NCBI GenBank assembly: GCA_020161935.1
Contig: JAIUNI010000002.1
Span: 798,699-862,698, forward strand
Origin: Chloroflexota bacterium
GTDB lineage: Bacteria > Chloroflexota > Anaerolineae > Aggregatilineales > Phototrophicaceae
DNA: 64,000 nucleotides
Reading direction: 5' to 3'
Below the pieces are notes generated by a model. The model did no database searches and was not told the DNA's origin. It worked only from the letters and a program-made list of their open reading frames with translations. Each line of letters starts with the position of its first letter. Within the stretch, counting starts at the first letter, position 1. This document shows positions 15,066-23,826 of this stretch, one piece after another. The translations under genes were made by a program, and so were the position numbers.

Positions 15066-16562
15066 TTATGAGTGATCGGATTTTTTACCGTTTGATGACC
15101 CGCCCGCGTGATACGGCTGCCACTTCCCCGCGTCGGCGTTCAGGCGGTGCTTCTCGCCACCCCGTTTGTGCAGCGAGTCGAACCCCTGCGGTTTGATGGC
15201 GAAGCCTTCCCCCGCCAGCAAGCCGGATACGCCCGACTGGCCTGCTTCGGGGCGGCGCGTCACCTGCCGGTCGAGGTGGTCGATCATCCCCGCGTCGTAA
15301 TCGGTCGGTTCTTCGTAGGTGGCGATGTAGCCTTCGTAGTTCCGCAGCACCACCCGCCCCGGCGCTTGGCTGATGAGATACCCCGGCATGACGGGGATTT
15401 TTCCCCCGCCGCCCGGTGCGTCCACCACATAGGTCGGCACGGCGTACCCGCTGGTGTGACCGCGCAGCCCTTCGATAATCTCGATGCCTTTGGCGACCGT
15501 TGTGCGGAAATGCCCCGCGCCCTTCACCAGATCGCACTGGTACAGGTAGTAGGGACGCACACGGTTGCGGACGAGCTTATGCACCAGTTCGCGCTGGATG
15601 TTCACGCTGTCGTTGATGCCCGCCAGCAGCACACTCTGGTTGCCGAGGGGGATACCTGCGTCGGCTAACTTCGCGAGCGCCGTGCTGAGTTCGGGCGTGA
15701 TCTCTTTGGGGTGGTTGATGTGGACGTTCATCCACAGCGGGTGATATTGGCGCAGCATGGCGCAAAACTCGTCGGTGATGCGCTGCGGCAGGAAGACCGG
15801 CACACGGCTGCCGATGCGGATAATCTCGATGTGTTCAATCGCCCGTAAGCTGCGGAGGATAGTGTCGAGCGTCTTGGGGGCGAGCGTCAGCGGGTCACCA
15901 CCGCTAATCAGCACATCGCGCACCTGTGGCGTACGACGCAGGTAATCCAACTGCGCTTCGAAATCCGCCTTGCTAAAGTTTTCGTGCGGGCTGCCGACGA
16001 TACGGCTGCGGGTACAGTAGCGGCAGTAGCTGGCGCACTGGGTCGTGATAAGCATCAGCACACGGTCGGGGTAGCGATGGACGAGGCCGGGGACAGGGCT
16101 GTGCGCGTCTTCCGCGAGGCTGTCCTCCATCATCCCCTCGAACGCTTCGAGTTCGCGCCCTAGCGGAATCACCTGCCGCCGTACCGGACACAGCGGGTCG
16201 TCGGGGTCGATCAGGCTGGCGAAGTATGGTGTGATGTCGACGCGGAACTTGCCATCTGCCGTTAAGCCTTGCAGTTCTTCGTCGGTGAGATGGATAAGCT
16301 GCGAGAGTTCCTCGACGCTGTTCAGGCGGTGGGCAAGCTGCCAGCGCCAATCGTTCCATTGTTCGTCGGGGATCGCTGCCCAGAGGGCGGGACGTGGTGT
16401 GGGGGTAGGGGCAGCCGGTTTGGTGACCGGCGTGGCGTGGGGAGGCTCCTCCTCAATAGAGGGCGGCTCGTCCCCGTTCAGAGAGCCGGGATCTTCGTCA
16501 GCAGGGGTGACGTACTCCTGTGTGGGGTTCGCTACAGTGGCTGGCACAGCGCGAATAGTCAT
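15066..16562 (-). CDS. kamA: Lysine 2,3-aminomutase (radical SAM, PLP)
   Basis: 498 residues from the ATG at 16562, preceded by GGAGG (12 bases away). The first ~60 residues are a Pro/Glu-rich linker not found in the classical enzyme. The body matches KamA: WNDWRWQ, ITPYFASLIDPDDP, SPVPGLVHRYPDRVL, the radical-SAM cluster motif CASYCRYC (Cys176, Cys180, Cys183), SGGDPL for SAM, and the PLP lysine in DAPGGGGKIPVMP (Lys388). Both Asp residues that bind the lysine substrate are present (Asp344 in QCDLVKGAG, Asp381 in VVDAPGG), which favours lysine over glutamate. It makes L-beta-lysine from lysine. No beta-lysine acetyltransferase (ablB) is nearby; the next gene is an ATP-grasp ligase. Confidence 0.92.
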   Translation of the reverse strand: MTIRAVPATVANPTQEYVTPADEDPGSLNGDEPPSIEEEPPHATPVTKPAAPTPTPRPALWAAIPDEQWNDWRWQLAHRLNSVEELSQLIHLTDEELQGLTADGKFRVDITPYFASLIDPDDPLCPVRRQVIPLGRELEAFEGMMEDSLAEDAHSPVPGLVHRYPDRVLMLITTQCASYCRYCTRSRIVGSPHENFSKADFEAQLDYLRRTPQVRDVLISGGDPLTLAPKTLDTILRSLRAIEHIEIIRIGSRVPVFLPQRITDEFCAMLRQYHPLWMNVHINHPKEITPELSTALAKLADAGIPLGNQSVLLAGINDSVNIQRELVHKLVRNRVRPYYLYQCDLVKGAGHFRTTVAKGIEIIEGLRGHTSGYAVPTYVVDAPGGGGKIPVMPGYLISQAPGRVVLRNYEGYIATYEEPTDYDAGMIDHLDRQVTRRPEAGQSGVSGLLAGEGFAIKPQGFDSLHKRGGEKHRLNADAGKWQPYHAGGSSNGKKSDHS

Positions 16563-16842
16563 GTTGGTTTTGCAACCTCCAAAATACGACAATTTTAAGT
16601 ATCGTTTTCCGTGTTTGGTATCTAACACTCAGAACCGATTATAGTAGGGTTCAATAATGAGTCAACGTATCAAGTTTATTCAAACGTTGCAAAGGAATAG
16701 GATGTTAAATCGCATTTGAAATCGTCGGCTGGTTTGAGGGAGAAAAGAGGCGTTGGATGTGCGGTTTTCGTAGGTCGGCTTATTGAACGCTCATAGGATG
16801 CTTATAAGGCTGGGAAATTCAATTAGTTAGTTTCATGTACTT
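16563..16842. other. 280-base spacer without gene
   Basis: AT-rich spacer upstream of kamA. No ORF, hairpin or clear promoter hexamer pair is convincing; the kamA promoter must lie here on the minus strand. Confidence 0.4.
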
Positions 16843-17037
16843 CTACAATTTGTCCCATTCTTCCAAAAAGCGCACGACTTGTTCACGGCTGACAGTTGGG
16901 AAGTCCTCGAGAAAGATTTCGATAGTATCGCCAGTGGTGATGTAATCAATCAACGTCTGTACAGGAACACGAGTGCCGTAAAAGACAGGTGTACCACTCA
17001 TAACATCCTGCCCTTTGTAAATCAGCGGTGTATTCAT
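16843..17037 (-). CDS. DUF433 antitoxin-like protein
   Basis: 64 residues typical of DUF433 (PF04255): SGTPVFYGTRVPVQTLIDYI (14-33) is the family signature, a winged-helix-like DNA-binding unit, followed by LEDFPTVSREQVVRFLEE. Members usually precede a PIN-like DUF5615 toxin gene, but none follows here, so it is a solitary copy. The start is supported by GGAGG 5 bases before the ATG. It lies 28 bases downstream of the DUF4058 gene on the same strand. Confidence 0.85.
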   Translation of the reverse strand: MNTPLIYKGQDVMSGTPVFYGTRVPVQTLIDYITTGDTIEIFLEDFPTVSREQVVRFLEEWDKL

Positions 17038-17065
17038 ATTATCCTCCCGCTTAGTTGTCGCATCT

Positions 17066-18052
17066 TCATGATACCACCACCACCCCTAACGCTTGAACCC
17101 GCGTAAGCGCTTCGTCATGCGGCAGCGAGCCAACGGGTAAAGGCTCGGCAATGGCGTTCAGGTCAACACCCTGCTGTTCCGCTTCCAACACAGCGATCAT
17201 CCGGTTCAGAATGCGTGTTTGGTCGTCCACACTGTAGCGGTCGAAGTTCAGCGGGAGTTGGGTGTAGTCAACCCGTTCCTGACCATAAAAATAGAGTTCA
17301 AAGGTTTGTTGATATGCCGCATTAAAATCGAAGTGCAGCATATCATCTCCGTTGAGAGGGATTTTCACCTCTGGAATGATTTGATCCACATCAAATTCAC
17401 TAGGATACCCATGCCCTTCGTTCAGATCAGGGCGGGGATCAATGACGACAATCCGGTAAGGATGCGCCAACGGGAAAAATCGCGGCTCGTAAGCGAGAAT
17501 ACCATCAAATGTCGCAGGTGTTTCATGAAGATAATCAACCTCAACAAAGACAATACCACTTTTCAACAAGTGCTGTCGTTTCAAACGGTAATCGCGCCCA
17601 CCACTTGATTTATTAGACGGTGACACAAGCTCTAGCCACGCTACAGGTTCGCCAAGAACCTCTTGTCCCTGCACAAATTCATAAATACCAATGGCTCGAT
17701 ATTCATCCGGTTCATCTTCGATTGCAAGCAGTTCTGGAATTCTCACCCCTGTCATTGATGCTTGCGTGACGACACTCGCTCTGCGTTGAGGGTGGGTATC
17801 GTAAATGGTCACATCTGAACGAGGGCGACCGATAGGAAAGTTCGACACTCGAATTTGCACAGACGGTTGATTACTAGCCGTGTAACCAAGTGGCAGCAGC
17901 TTTGCCTTCAACGCAGCCGTTAAGGTTGCAATATGGTTCGAATGAAATTCATCCCAACCACCTACGCCCTGCCAATAACTATGCAAGTGGGCGTTGATAC
18001 CACGATATTGATTTTTGACCGGATTAATGGGGTTCACGAGCAGCATCTCCAT
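17066..18052 (-). CDS. DUF4058 family protein
   Basis: 328 residues. Matches DUF4058 (PF13267) style: an N-terminal W-x-x-F-H-x-x-x-I-x-x-L segment (DEFHSNHIATLTAALKAKL), RPRSDVTIYD, and a core AWLELVSPSNKSSGGRDYRLKRQHLLKS followed by FVEVDYL. The E-x-V-S-P-x-N-K and later E-x-D pattern resembles a restriction-endonuclease-like core, similar to the Uma2/DUF820 proteins that are common in Cyanobacteria and Chloroflexota. Nuclease activity is unproven. No signal peptide. It may be co-transcribed with the DUF433 gene. Confidence 0.8.
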   Translation of the reverse strand: MEMLLVNPINPVKNQYRGINAHLHSYWQGVGGWDEFHSNHIATLTAALKAKLLPLGYTASNQPSVQIRVSNFPIGRPRSDVTIYDTHPQRRASVVTQASMTGVRIPELLAIEDEPDEYRAIGIYEFVQGQEVLGEPVAWLELVSPSNKSSGGRDYRLKRQHLLKSGIVFVEVDYLHETPATFDGILAYEPRFFPLAHPYRIVVIDPRPDLNEGHGYPSEFDVDQIIPEVKIPLNGDDMLHFDFNAAYQQTFELYFYGQERVDYTQLPLNFDRYSVDDQTRILNRMIAVLEAEQQGVDLNAIAEPLPVGSLPHDEALTRVQALGVVVVS

Positions 18053-18097
18053 CCGCTATGGAGCGAGTCTACCACTACTTTTACCGTACGGGACAAT

Positions 18098-19471
18098 TTA
18101 CTCCAGCACGGGGAGGCGCACGGTATAGAGCGTGCCTTTTTTGGCATCACTTTCAACATTGATGTCGCCGCCGTGCAGTTCCACGATTTCTTTCGTCAGG
18201 CTCAGGCCAAGCACCGTGCCGCTGACCAAACCCATGCTGGCGTTGGTAAACGGCTGGAAGATCTGCGCCAGCATTTCCTGTGAGATGCCCATGCCGTTAT
18301 CCTGCACCTGCACATAGGCGAGCCGACGACCGTTTGAGTTCGCGTCCATTTCCACCCGCACGTCGATGTGTCCGTCCTGCGGCGTGTGGTTAACGGCGTT
18401 CGAGATGAGGTTCGTGACCACCTGCACGATACGTTTGTGGTCAACCAGCACCTTAATCGGCTGCTCGGCGAGATGCGGCTCAAGCGTGATCGAACGGCGG
18501 GCAGCGCGTGGCTGATACGTGGTGACGGCCTCGCTCACCAAATCTTGCAGGATCGCGTTGTCACGGTCGAGCATCACCAAGCCGCGTTCGAAGCGCCCGA
18601 TGTCCAGCATTTCCTCAAGCAGTTGCTGCATATGCGCCGCCATCTCATCCATCACGGCGACGTGTTCTTCCAGCTTCTCCGGTTGTCTCCGCAGCAGGTA
18701 GAGGCGGTTCTTAATATTCGACAGCGGCGTGCGGAGTTCGTGAGAGGCGTTGGTGACGAAGGTATTCTTCTGGGCTTGCAGCCGCTTCTCGTGGCTGTTA
18801 TCGCGGATAAGCAGCAGCACCTGACCTTTGCTCAAGCCAGCATCCAGCGGCAAGCCGATGACATAAACATCAAGTTCTTTGCCGTCCTTTATATTCAGTT
18901 TGGAGGGCGCTTGCCACATCCCGCCCTGCGCGATAGCCGTGAGCGCGGTTTCGCGAAAGTTAACAAGCTGCGCGGCTAACGGGATGGCATTCTCAGCCCC
19001 CAGCGGTTTGCTCGTCAGGTCATCACCGCTAAAGCCCGTCAAGCGGGTGAGAGCGCGGTTGGTGTAGCGTACCCGTTCGCTATCCAGCACCACCACTGCT
19101 TCCGACATGCTTTGCAGGATCGTCTTGCTCTGGGTGCGCTCATCCGCCAGTTCGCTGGCACGTCCGCTGAGTTGGGATTGCAGATCGTTATTCGCGCGAA
19201 GGAGTTCACCGTTCTGCCGGCGAAATTCGGCTTCGAGTTGTTCGGTTTGGTTGGCCTGCTGCCGTAAGCTCAACACCAGCACCACCGCCAGCGCCGCGCC
19301 GACGGCCGCCATCCCGACGAGGATGATGAATATAGAGGGGTCAACAACGCCGTCCCGCAGCCGCGCCAACACCAAACTCGCGACCACCAACAGCCCAACC
19401 AAGCACACGACCAGCGCGACGGCAAGCGTGGTTATAGAGATGGAAGGCCGCTGGTTTTTCGGCTGCTGCAT
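18098..19471 (-). CDS. Membrane PAS sensor histidine kinase (PhoR-like by context)
   Basis: 457 residues: two N-terminal membrane helices (about 13-36 and 46-68) with only a short loop between them, a coiled coil (about 72-115), a PAS domain (about 116-225), HisKA with NASHELRTPLSN (phospho-acceptor His244) and a HATPase domain with NLISNAVNHTP, DNGMGIS and GTVLGLSLT. In the last motif the usual GxGLGL is relaxed. The architecture is that of PhoR/WalK-like kinases. It is divergent from pstS with a 307-base shared control region, which suggests phosphate sensing, but there is no response regulator gene beside it. The phosphate role is inference from location. Confidence 0.85.
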   Translation of the reverse strand: MQQPKNQRPSISITTLAVALVVCLVGLLVVASLVLARLRDGVVDPSIFIILVGMAAVGAALAVVLVLSLRQQANQTEQLEAEFRRQNGELLRANNDLQSQLSGRASELADERTQSKTILQSMSEAVVVLDSERVRYTNRALTRLTGFSGDDLTSKPLGAENAIPLAAQLVNFRETALTAIAQGGMWQAPSKLNIKDGKELDVYVIGLPLDAGLSKGQVLLLIRDNSHEKRLQAQKNTFVTNASHELRTPLSNIKNRLYLLRRQPEKLEEHVAVMDEMAAHMQQLLEEMLDIGRFERGLVMLDRDNAILQDLVSEAVTTYQPRAARRSITLEPHLAEQPIKVLVDHKRIVQVVTNLISNAVNHTPQDGHIDVRVEMDANSNGRRLAYVQVQDNGMGISQEMLAQIFQPFTNASMGLVSGTVLGLSLTKEIVELHGGDINVESDAKKGTLYTVRLPVLE

Positions 19472-19630
19472 GAGGCGTATATCTCAACTCAAACTATTCG
19501 TGGCAAGTTATAAGTATAGTCTAGATCACCGCGCATCGAAAATGACCATGAAGTCATATTCTGAAGTGCTGCCACCTATTGTACAGCACACTGGAAAGCA
19601 GATGCAGCACGGATTTGGATTAACCCCTAT

Positions 19631-19702
19631 TTAACATAAAAGTCACAATCCCTTAAATTCATTAACACACACCGATAACACGGCCCAACCCTTTATTTAA
19701 CA
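19631..19702 (+). promoter_or_regulatory. Candidate Pho-type operator: TTAACA repeats phased at 22 bp
   Basis: Four similar hexamers stand exactly 22 bases apart upstream of pstS: TTAACA (19631), TTAAAT (19653), ATAACA (19675) and TTAACA (19697). A further TTAACA at 19662 is out of phase. PhoB/PhoP-family regulators bind direct repeats phased at 11 bp, with TTAACA-like units in Bacillus and CTTAAC-like units in Cyanobacteria. This is seen directly; binding is inferred. The rest of the 307-base spacer between the kinase and pstS shows no gene. Confidence 0.5.
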
Positions 19703-19778
19703 CTTCTCCGATACCATAACAAGCGAAATCAGAAACACATTTCGACTCAAAGACCGAACTTTTCAGGGAGAAAGCATT

Positions 19779-21134
19779 TTGAAGAACCGTATCGTAGTAT
19801 TGCTCGCTGTACTGCTGGTAGCAGTCATCCCGTTCATGAACGTGGGCGCTCAAGATCAGACTATTGTGGAAGCGGCTTCTGGTAACGCTGATTTCTCGAC
19901 TTTGGTGCAGTTGGCTGCGTCGGCTGGCTTGGCCGAAACACTGTCCGGCGAAGGCCCCTTCACCGTTTACGCCCCGACCAACGAAGCGTTCGCCGCGCTG
20001 CCCCAGATTATGCTGGACTACCTGACCGCGCACCCCGAAGAACTGACCCGTGTCCTCAGCTATCATGTCGTAGCCGGTGAAGTGCCTGCCGAAGGTGGCG
20101 CAGTCGCTTCCGTTGAAGGCAGCGAACTGACGGTCGGCGAAGGCGTTGTGGATGATGCCAACATCATCAGCGACATCGAAGCCTCGAACGGCGTGATCCA
20201 TGCCATCGACACCGTACTGCTGCCCCCCGCAGTGCTGCCCGAAGTGACCCCGGCTATCGTCACCGGCGACATCGCCATCGACGGCAGCTCGACCGTTGGC
20301 CCCGTGACCGTTTCACTGGCCGACTCGTTCAAGACTGACGGCTACAGCGGCAACATTACCGTCGGTGTCAGCGGTACCGGTGGCGGCTTCAAGGCGTTCT
20401 GCGAAGAAACCCGTATCGACATTGCCGGTGCCAGCCGCGCCATCAAGGTCGCCAAGGACCCCGCGACCCCCGATGAAACCGAAAAGTGCGTCGCCAACGG
20501 CCTGACCCCCATTCCTTTCCGCATCGGTACCGACGGCATCGCCATCGTCACCAGCAGCGCCAACACCTTCGCCACCGACCTGACCACCGAAGAAGTGAAG
20601 GCTCTGTTCAGCACCGCCATCAACTGGTCGGATGTCCGTGCGGACTTCCCGGCGGAACCCATCCTCCGCTACGTCCCCGGCACCAGCAGCGGTACCTTCG
20701 ACTACTTCGTTGAAGTCATCGGTGGCAGCACCGCCGAAGAACGTGAAGCCTTCAAGACCGCCTTCCTCGCCGCTGGCAACCTGAACCAGAGCGAAGACGA
20801 TAACGTCATCGTGCAGGGTGTCGAAAGCAGCGAATACGCAGTCGGTTTCTTCGGGTATGCTTACTATGAAGAAAACGCCGAAGCCCTGCACGCCCTTGCC
20901 CTCGACGGTGTGACCCCCAACTTCGACAGCGTTGAAGGTGGCACCTACAAGCTGTCTCGCCCGCTGTTCCTGTACAGCGCCCCAAGCATCATTCAGGCCA
21001 AGCCGCAGGTTGCTGACTTCATTAACTACTACCTGACCAACGTTCCGAACGTCATCAGCGAAGTCGGTTACTTCCCGGCGGCTGATGCCACCCTGAACCG
21101 CGCTCGCTGGTGGTACTTGGCGGCAGTCGGCTAA
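19779..21134 (+). CDS. pstS: Phosphate-binding protein PstS fused to an N-terminal fasciclin (FAS1) domain
   Basis: 451 residues from a TTG start with a GGGAG ribosome-binding site. A signal peptide (about 1-24, cut near NVGA-QD) is followed by a FAS1 domain (about 27-150) with GPFTVYAPTNEAFAALP and VLSYHVVAGE, the two conserved FAS1 elements, and then a PstS-type phosphate-binding domain (about 163-450) with IDGSSTVGPVT, GVSGTGGGFKAFC and GTSSGTFDYFVE, the phosphate-loop motifs. There is no lipobox, so attachment to the envelope may depend on the FAS1 domain, a family known for adhesion to polysaccharide or protein. It is the first gene of the pst cluster. Fusion of these two domains is uncommon. 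Confidence 0.92.
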   Translation: MKNRIVVLLAVLLVAVIPFMNVGAQDQTIVEAASGNADFSTLVQLAASAGLAETLSGEGPFTVYAPTNEAFAALPQIMLDYLTAHPEELTRVLSYHVVAGEVPAEGGAVASVEGSELTVGEGVVDDANIISDIEASNGVIHAIDTVLLPPAVLPEVTPAIVTGDIAIDGSSTVGPVTVSLADSFKTDGYSGNITVGVSGTGGGFKAFCEETRIDIAGASRAIKVAKDPATPDETEKCVANGLTPIPFRIGTDGIAIVTSSANTFATDLTTEEVKALFSTAINWSDVRADFPAEPILRYVPGTSSGTFDYFVEVIGGSTAEEREAFKTAFLAAGNLNQSEDDNVIVQGVESSEYAVGFFGYAYYEENAEALHALALDGVTPNFDSVEGGTYKLSRPLFLYSAPSIIQAKPQVADFINYYLTNVPNVISEVGYFPAADATLNRARWWYLAAVG

Positions 21135-21152
21135 GACAAACGAGATGGTGAA

Positions 21153-21179
21153 ATAAGGCGGGTGCGAAACCCGCCTTAT
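21153..21179 (+). other. pstS-pstC intergenic hairpin
   Basis: An 11-bp perfect stem (ATAAGGCGGGT / ACCCGCCTTAT) with a 5-base loop, 19 bases after the pstS stop, not followed by a T run. It fits a partial terminator or 3'-stabiliser that lets pstS be made in excess over the transporter genes. Confidence 0.65.
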
Positions 21180-21208
21180 CCTGTATCACGGGGTTCGAGA
21201 ATGGGTTT

Positions 21209-21280
21209 GTTAAGTGGAAGTTAAAGTCCTTTTAAGTTTCTTCCATAATCACCCTCAAGCGTACTTGTCACTGCTATAAT
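21209..21280 (+). promoter_or_regulatory. Internal pstCAB promoter with 11-bp phased TTAA repeats
   Basis: Three repeats GTTAAG (21209), GTTAAA (21220) and TTTAAG (21231) are spaced exactly 11 bp. A perfect extended -10, TGCTATAAT, lies at 21272-21280, 66 bases before the pstC ATG, with no good -35. The phasing matches that of Pho boxes and of the repeats upstream of pstS. Confidence 0.55.
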
Positions 21281-21346
21281 GCGATTAGATGAACACAATG
21301 AATGACCTCAAAACGCTCAACAGCAACAAGGATTTAACCCCCACTT

Positions 21347-22354
21347 ATGGAAGCTAGATTGGATGTCCGGCGCAAAAGCGATCTTTTGGCTGCCGCGCTC
21401 CCTGCCAGACAGCAGGCTACCCGTACCCAAGCACCCAGCCTCAACCGCAAACCCCGGATTGGCGAATCCGTTATCCAAGCGCTCCTGATGTTCTGCGGCG
21501 CGGTCTCAGTCGTCACAACCGTCGCCATCGTCATCATCCTCGGTCGTGAGGCGCTGCCCTTCTTCAGCACCGGCGCGGCGACCCTCGGTGTGAGCATCCC
21601 TGAATTTTTGGGTAAATTCTTCACCGGAACCCAGTGGCAGCCGCAGGGTGCGCTTTTCGGTGTACTGCCTCTCGTCTTGGCGACCGTCATCACCAGCCTC
21701 ATCGCCATGTTGGTCGCCGTACCGCTCGGTTTGGCAGCCGCCATCTACCTCAGCGAATACGCATCACCCAACGTCCGCGCAACCTTAAAACCCATCCTCG
21801 AAATCTTGGCAGGCGTTCCCACCGTCGTGTACGGTTTCTTCGCCCTGCAAACTGTATCACCCGCCCTACGCGATATGCTGGGTCGTGACATCGTGCAGTT
21901 CCAGAATATGCTCTCGGCTGGCCTCATCATGGGTTTCATGATCCTGCCGACGATTAGCTCCATCAGTGAAGACGCACTGAGCGCCGTACCGCGTTCACTG
22001 CGCGAAGCCTCCTACGGCCTGAGTGCCAACCGCTTTGAAACCACCATCAAGGTTGTGGTTCCCGCTGCCCTTTCCGGTATCGTAGCCGCCACCATCCTCG
22101 GTATTTCCCGCGCTGTCGGCGAAACCATGATCGTAGCGCTGGCCGCCGGTTCTGGCCCGAACCTCGACTTTAACCCGCTGCACGCGGCTGAAACCATGAC
22201 CGGTCACATCGTTCGCATCAGCACCGGCGAACTCAGCTACAACTCGATTGATTACAACAGCTTGTTCGCGATTGGCCTCCTGCTGTTCGTGATTACGCTC
22301 GGCTTGAACCTCATCAGCCGTGCCATCACCAACCGCTACCGCGAGGTGTACTAG
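21347..22354 (+). CDS. pstC: Phosphate ABC transporter permease PstC
   Basis: 335 residues with six membrane helices after a ~40-residue cytoplasmic N-terminus. The permease signature (EAA loop) is REASYGLSANRFETTIKVVV, followed by PAALSGIVAA; AIYLSEYASP and AGVPTVVYGFFAL are typical of PstC. Its stop codon TAG shares its last base with the GTG start of pstA. It forms the membrane channel with PstA for high-affinity phosphate import, fed by the FAS1-PstS protein. Confidence 0.93.
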   Translation: MEARLDVRRKSDLLAAALPARQQATRTQAPSLNRKPRIGESVIQALLMFCGAVSVVTTVAIVIILGREALPFFSTGAATLGVSIPEFLGKFFTGTQWQPQGALFGVLPLVLATVITSLIAMLVAVPLGLAAAIYLSEYASPNVRATLKPILEILAGVPTVVYGFFALQTVSPALRDMLGRDIVQFQNMLSAGLIMGFMILPTISSISEDALSAVPRSLREASYGLSANRFETTIKVVVPAALSGIVAATILGISRAVGETMIVALAAGSGPNLDFNPLHAAETMTGHIVRISTGELSYNSIDYNSLFAIGLLLFVITLGLNLISRAITNRYREVY

Positions 22355-23826
22355 TGGCCGCTCAAGTCACATACATGCCCGATGACGCGGGCTACCGCAA
22401 GCAGTTAGCGGCTCGCCAGAACGCGGGCTACCGCTGGCAGTTATTTTTCCTCGGCGCGACCTTAGTGGGCTTAGTCGTGCTGGTCGTGCTGCTGTTGAGC
22501 ATCCTCAACCAGACATTCGGGTTAATCGCCGTTCGTCAGAAAATCGACCCCGCCACTTTAACCAACGGTCGCGCGATGACCGAGCTTTCAGCCGTTGAAC
22601 TCTCCGACATCCTCGAAACCAACCTATCCAAGGGCAAGCTGCAAGGCGCGTTCCTGACCCTTGTAACCGGTACGGATATTGACCGGGGTAAACTCGGTAC
22701 CGAACCCCTCGGCGATTTGCTCCCGACTTTGGTTTTTGCCGAAGGTCTGGGCGCGAAGAAATTCACCGAACTCACGCCGGAAGATCTCGGTCAGATTATT
22801 GCCGACAACACGTCGCAGGATGTCCTCGTCAATTATGTGAACCGCGAAGTGGTCGGGCGTGAAGTTCTGCAAAACTGGTCACTGATCGACAGCCTGTTCA
22901 ACCGCGCGGCGATTGAACAGCTTGTGAAGGATAAGGCCGAAGGCAAGGGTTTCTCGAATACGCTGACCGCTGCTCAACTGGACGAGCAGAAGGCCGCCTT
23001 CGCTTCTGCCCATTTGGAGATGCACTCGTGGCTCAGTGGTGAATTTCTGAACGAGCCGAACTCGACCGTCGCTTCCGATGCCGGTATTCGCGGCGGTTTG
23101 ATCGGTACACTGTGGGTCATCAGTTTAACCATGCTGTTTGCCACCCCGCTCGGTGTCGGCGCGGCCATCTACCTTGAAGAATATGCGAAGGACGGCATCT
23201 TCGCCCGTAACGCCTTCCTCAAGCGCGTCAATGCCATCATCGAAACCAACATCCGCAACCTCGCTGGCGTGCCGTCGATTATCTACGGCTTGCTCGGTTT
23301 GGCCTTGTTCGCGCGGTTACTGCTGCCCTTGACCAGCGGCGCGATTTTCGGTGTCGAGAACGGACGCGGGAATACAATCCTCAGCGCCAGCCTGACACTC
23401 GCCCTGCTCATCCTGCCGGTGATCATCATCAACGCGCAGGAAGCCATCCGTGCCGTACCCCGCAGCATCCGCGAAGGCAGCTACGGCATGGGCGCGACCA
23501 AGTGGCAAACCGTGTCGCGGCAGGTACTTCCAGCCGCCATCCCCGGCATCATGACCGGTATCATCCTCTCGCTTTCCCGTGCGGTGGGTGAGACAGCCCC
23601 GCTGGTGGTCATTGGCGCGGCGGTGTTCCTCTCGAAAGACCCCAACGGCCCCTTCCAACCGTTCACCACCTTACCTATTCAAATTTTTAACTGGACGGAG
23701 CAGCCCAGCGATCAGTTCCGCGCAGCCGCCGCAGCCGGTATTATCGTGCTGTTAGCCATGCTGCTGGTGCTGAACGCCTCGGCGATCATCCTTCGTCAAC
23801 GGTTTAGCAGGAGATTACAGGGATGA
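22354..23826 (+). CDS. pstA: Phosphate ABC transporter permease PstA with large external insertion
   Basis: 490 residues, much longer than usual PstA proteins (about 280-300). The GTG start overlaps the pstC stop by one base and has GAGGTG upstream. The first helix (about 30-52) is followed by a ~190-residue hydrophilic insertion (about 53-243) before the second helix at [13 protein letters not shown], then a standard permease core with [24 protein letters not shown] and the EAA loop [20 protein letters not shown]. By topology the insertion should lie outside the cell and could interact with PstS. The ATGA overlap couples it to pstB. Confidence 0.92.
   Translation: MAAQVTYMPDDAGYRKQLAARQNAGYRWQLFFLGATLVGLVVLVVLLLSILNQTFGLIAVRQKIDPATLTNGRAMTELSAVELSDILETNLSKGKLQGAFLTLVTGTDIDRGKLGTEPLGDLLPTLVFAEGLGAKKFTELTPEDLGQIIADNTSQDVLVNYVNREVVGREVLQNWSLIDSLFNRAAIEQLVKDKAEGKGFSNTLTAAQLDEQKAAFASAHLEMHSWLSGEFLNEPNSTVASDAGIRGGLIGTLWVISLTMLFATPLGVGAAIYLEEYAKDGIFARNAFLKRVNAIIETNIRNLAGVPSIIYGLLGLALFARLLLPLTSGAIFGVENGRGNTILSASLTLALLILPVIIINAQEAIRAVPRSIREGSYGMGATKWQTVSRQVLPAAIPGIMTGIILSLSRAVGETAPLVVIGAAVFLSKDPNGPFQPFTTLPIQIFNWTEQPSDQFRAAAAAGIIVLLAMLLVLNASAIILRQRFSRRLQG

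Noticed and set aside
19662..19667. Fifth TTAACA upstream of pstS
   Set aside because: It is out of the 22-bp phase of the others, so it was not counted in the repeat array.
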